From: Pantoea rwandensis
GTDB lineage: Bacteria > Pseudomonadota > Gammaproteobacteria > Enterobacterales > Enterobacteriaceae
Reading direction: 5' to 3'
Length of the DNA: 64,000 bases
Assembly (NCBI RefSeq): GCF_000759475.1
Contig: NZ_CP009454.1
Coordinates: forward strand, 496,001-560,000
Shown here: piece after piece, positions 62,905-64,000 of the stretch
Numbering within the stretch: position 1 is the first letter of the stretch
Layout: each line of letters opens with the position of its first letter
Program-made: the position numbers and the translations under genes
The notes under the pieces: generated by a model
Told to the model about the DNA's origin: nothing
The model's database searches: none
Seen by the model: the letters and a program-made list of their open reading frames with translations, nothing else

Positions 62905-62916
62905 GGCACCAAGATT

Positions 62917-63036
62917 TGCCTGGCGGCTGTAGCGCGGTGGTCCCACCTGACCCCATGCCGAACTCAGAAGTGAAACGCCGTAGCGCCGATGGTAGTGTGG
63001 GGTCTCCCCATGCGAGAGTAGGGAACTGCCAGGCAT
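62917..63036 (+). rRNA. rrf: 5S ribosomal RNA
   Basis: 120 nt, from TGCCTGGCGGCTGTAGCGCG to GGAACTGCCAGGCAT. The terminal helix TGCCTGGC / GCCAGGCA closes the molecule, and the sequence differs from E. coli 5S at only a few positions. Confidence 0.98.
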
Positions 63037-63050
63037 CAATTAAGTGAAGA

Positions 63051-63080
63051 AACCCTGAACGCAAGTTCAGGGTTTTTTTA
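63051..63080 (+). terminator. rRNA operon terminator
   Basis: The perfect stem AACCCTGAAC (63051-63060) / GTTCAGGGTT (63065-63074) with a GCAA tetraloop is followed by a T-run to 63079. Confidence 0.95.
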
Positions 63081-63143
63081 CGTCTGTAGCCAGGGGATAG
63101 TCCATGTTTTTCTTACGTCTGTAGCCAGGAGATTTTACGTCTG
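63078..63143. repeat. Short direct repeats after the rrn terminator
   Basis: TTACGTCTGTAGCCAGG occurs at 63078-63094 and again at 63113-63129, 35 bp apart. A shortened third copy (TTACGTCTG) follows at about 63135. The first copy begins in the terminator T-run. Confidence 0.7.
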
Positions 63144-63175
63144 AAATTCAGCCAGTCCCGCAAAAATCCTCCCGC

Positions 63176-63682
63176 TTACTGACCCGTTCTTAGCCAGTTT
63201 TCGATAAAATCAGCCACGCTAAGCGGATGATTAATATCAAGAAGAGGGTAGTCGATCGCCAGTTTCTTATCGCTGGCCAGCGCAATCACATATCCATCCA
63301 GTAAATCAGCTACTTCACCTTTGACACCACGCCGCCACAGCGCGATTTTGGCTACAGGTTCATCTTTAAAGCCTTCAACCAGCACAAGATCCAGCGCAGA
63401 ATGATCCATCCGCGCGGTCAGTTCCGTCAGACCCAACGGCTTATCTGGGGTCTCGCACATCAGCGCCCAGCGCTGATCGCTGGCAACAATCACCTGATCG
63501 GCACCCGCTTTTCGCAGCAGATAGCTATCTTTTCCCGGCGTATCGATGTCCATTCGATGATGGGTATGTTTAATTAATCCAGTACGGATGCCACGCGCCT
63601 TGAGTAGAGGAATCACCTGCTGCAGCAAGGTGGTTTTACCGGTGCCGCTCCACGCGACAATAGCCAGTAATGGCACACCCAT
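63176..63682 (-). CDS. mobB: Molybdopterin-guanine dinucleotide biosynthesis adaptor MobB
   Basis: The 168-residue GTP-binding P-loop protein has Walker A AWSGTGKTTLL (from residue 10), then GLIKHTHHRMDIDTPGKDSYLLRKAGA and LDLVLVEGFKDEPVAKIAL, all as in E. coli MobB (about 175 aa). It assists MobA in attaching GMP to molybdopterin. The start overlaps the mobA stop codon by one base. In E. coli mobAB flanks rrnA. Confidence 0.94.
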   Translation of the reverse strand: MGVPLLAIVAWSGTGKTTLLQQVIPLLKARGIRTGLIKHTHHRMDIDTPGKDSYLLRKAGADQVIVASDQRWALMCETPDKPLGLTELTARMDHSALDLVLVEGFKDEPVAKIALWRRGVKGEVADLLDGYVIALASDKKLAIDYPLLDINHPLSVADFIENWLRTGQ

Positions 63683-64000
63683 CAGTGCTTCTCCTCATCA
63701 ACCAAATCGTCCGGCGTATTAATATTGCGAAACGCAGATTCAGGATCCGCGAACGTCACCGCATGCCCACCGTGTTCATGTAAGAACTGCATTAAACGCC
63801 GCTCACCCCGCAGCAGCCAGGCTTCAAGATCTTCCGCTAATGATCGATTCACCAGCGCCAGGGCAGGATGATCGCGCAGAATTGATCTTACCCAAACCGC
63901 AGGCGCATCGCCGCGCTGCTGCCATAAACGTGCAACGAAGTCCTCCGGTAACCAGGGCGTATCACAGGCACAAAAGGCGACCCACTCGGTCTTACTGTGC
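63682..64000 (-). CDS. mobA: Molybdenum cofactor guanylyltransferase MobA (partial, C-terminal)
   Basis: Only the last 105 codons are in the window; the gene continues past the right edge. The visible part reads EWVAFCACDTPWLPEDF, with the metal-binding CDTP motif of the nucleotidyltransferase fold. It continues with DHPALALVNRSL, LLRGERRLMQFL and the C-terminal NINTPDDL, all family-conserved. It converts Mo-molybdopterin to its guanine dinucleotide form for DMSO reductase-type enzymes. Its TGA stop (63682-63684) overlaps the mobB start. Confidence 0.93.
   Translation of the reverse strand, partial: HSKTEWVAFCACDTPWLPEDFVARLWQQRGDAPAVWVRSILRDHPALALVNRSLAEDLEAWLLRGERRLMQFLHEHGGHAVTFADPESAFRNINTPDDLVDEEKH

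Overview
The window is a chromosomal segment of a member of the Enterobacterales. It most resembles Erwiniaceae (Pantoea/Erwinia-like): nearly every protein is close to its E. coli counterpart in length and motif, gene order largely follows the E. coli dgoR to rrnC region, and an ovothiol synthase gene (ovoA, known from Erwinia) is present. Genus is an inference. It covers the replication heart of the chromosome, with both the dnaA-dnaN-recF-gyrB cluster and, about 30 kb away, oriC itself between mnmG and mioC.

Layout. 1-2.6 kb: the start of dgoR (truncated by the window edge) with its operator, yidA, and a HigBA-type toxin-antitoxin pair where E. coli has yidB. 2.6-9.1 kb, minus strand: gyrB, recF, dnaN, dnaA, with a repeat element wedged between dnaN and recF. 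9.3-13.5 kb, plus strand: rpmH, rnpA, yidD, yidC, mnmE. 13.5-18.2 kb: remnant of a HipBA-like module, rutE-like nitroreductase, flavin reductase, yieE, adeP, yieH. 18.4-28 kb, minus strand: an MFS transporter, the phosphate regulon pstSCAB-phoU behind Pho boxes, glmS and glmU. 28.2-35.2 kb: the complete atpIBEFHAGDC operon. 35.9-40 kb: rsmG, mnmG, oriC, mioC, asnC. 40-45.2 kb: ovoA, viaA, ravA. 45.5-57.3 kb: kup, qseC-qseB, ygiW, the ribose operon rbsDACBKR with two RbsR operators, and hsrA. 57.5-63.1 kb: a complete rRNA operon (16S, tRNA-Glu, 23S, 5S) with P1/P2 promoters and antitermination boxes. 63.2-64 kb: mobB and the end of mobA.

Functional groups. Initiation control is visible at several levels: the dnaA gene with DnaA boxes in its upstream region, the GATC-rich oriC, and a DnaA box upstream of mioC. 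The yidD-yidC pair handles membrane protein insertion, which the F0 subunits of the adjacent ATP synthase need. mnmE and mnmG encode the two halves of one tRNA-U34 modification complex.

The less ordinary content lies between the genes. Four ERIC-like inverted-repeat elements sit in functional junctions (dnaN/recF, yidC/mnmE, glmU/glmS and the 23S-5S spacer), two of them sharing an identical 21-bp core. A HipA-like C-terminal fossil with a multi-site operator lies after mnmE. Two oriC DnaA boxes appear to differ from E. coli. The rRNA operon has the left flank of E. coli rrnC but the right flank of rrnA. I found no complete insertion sequence, prophage or CRISPR array, and no gene cluster that I can defend as an undescribed system.
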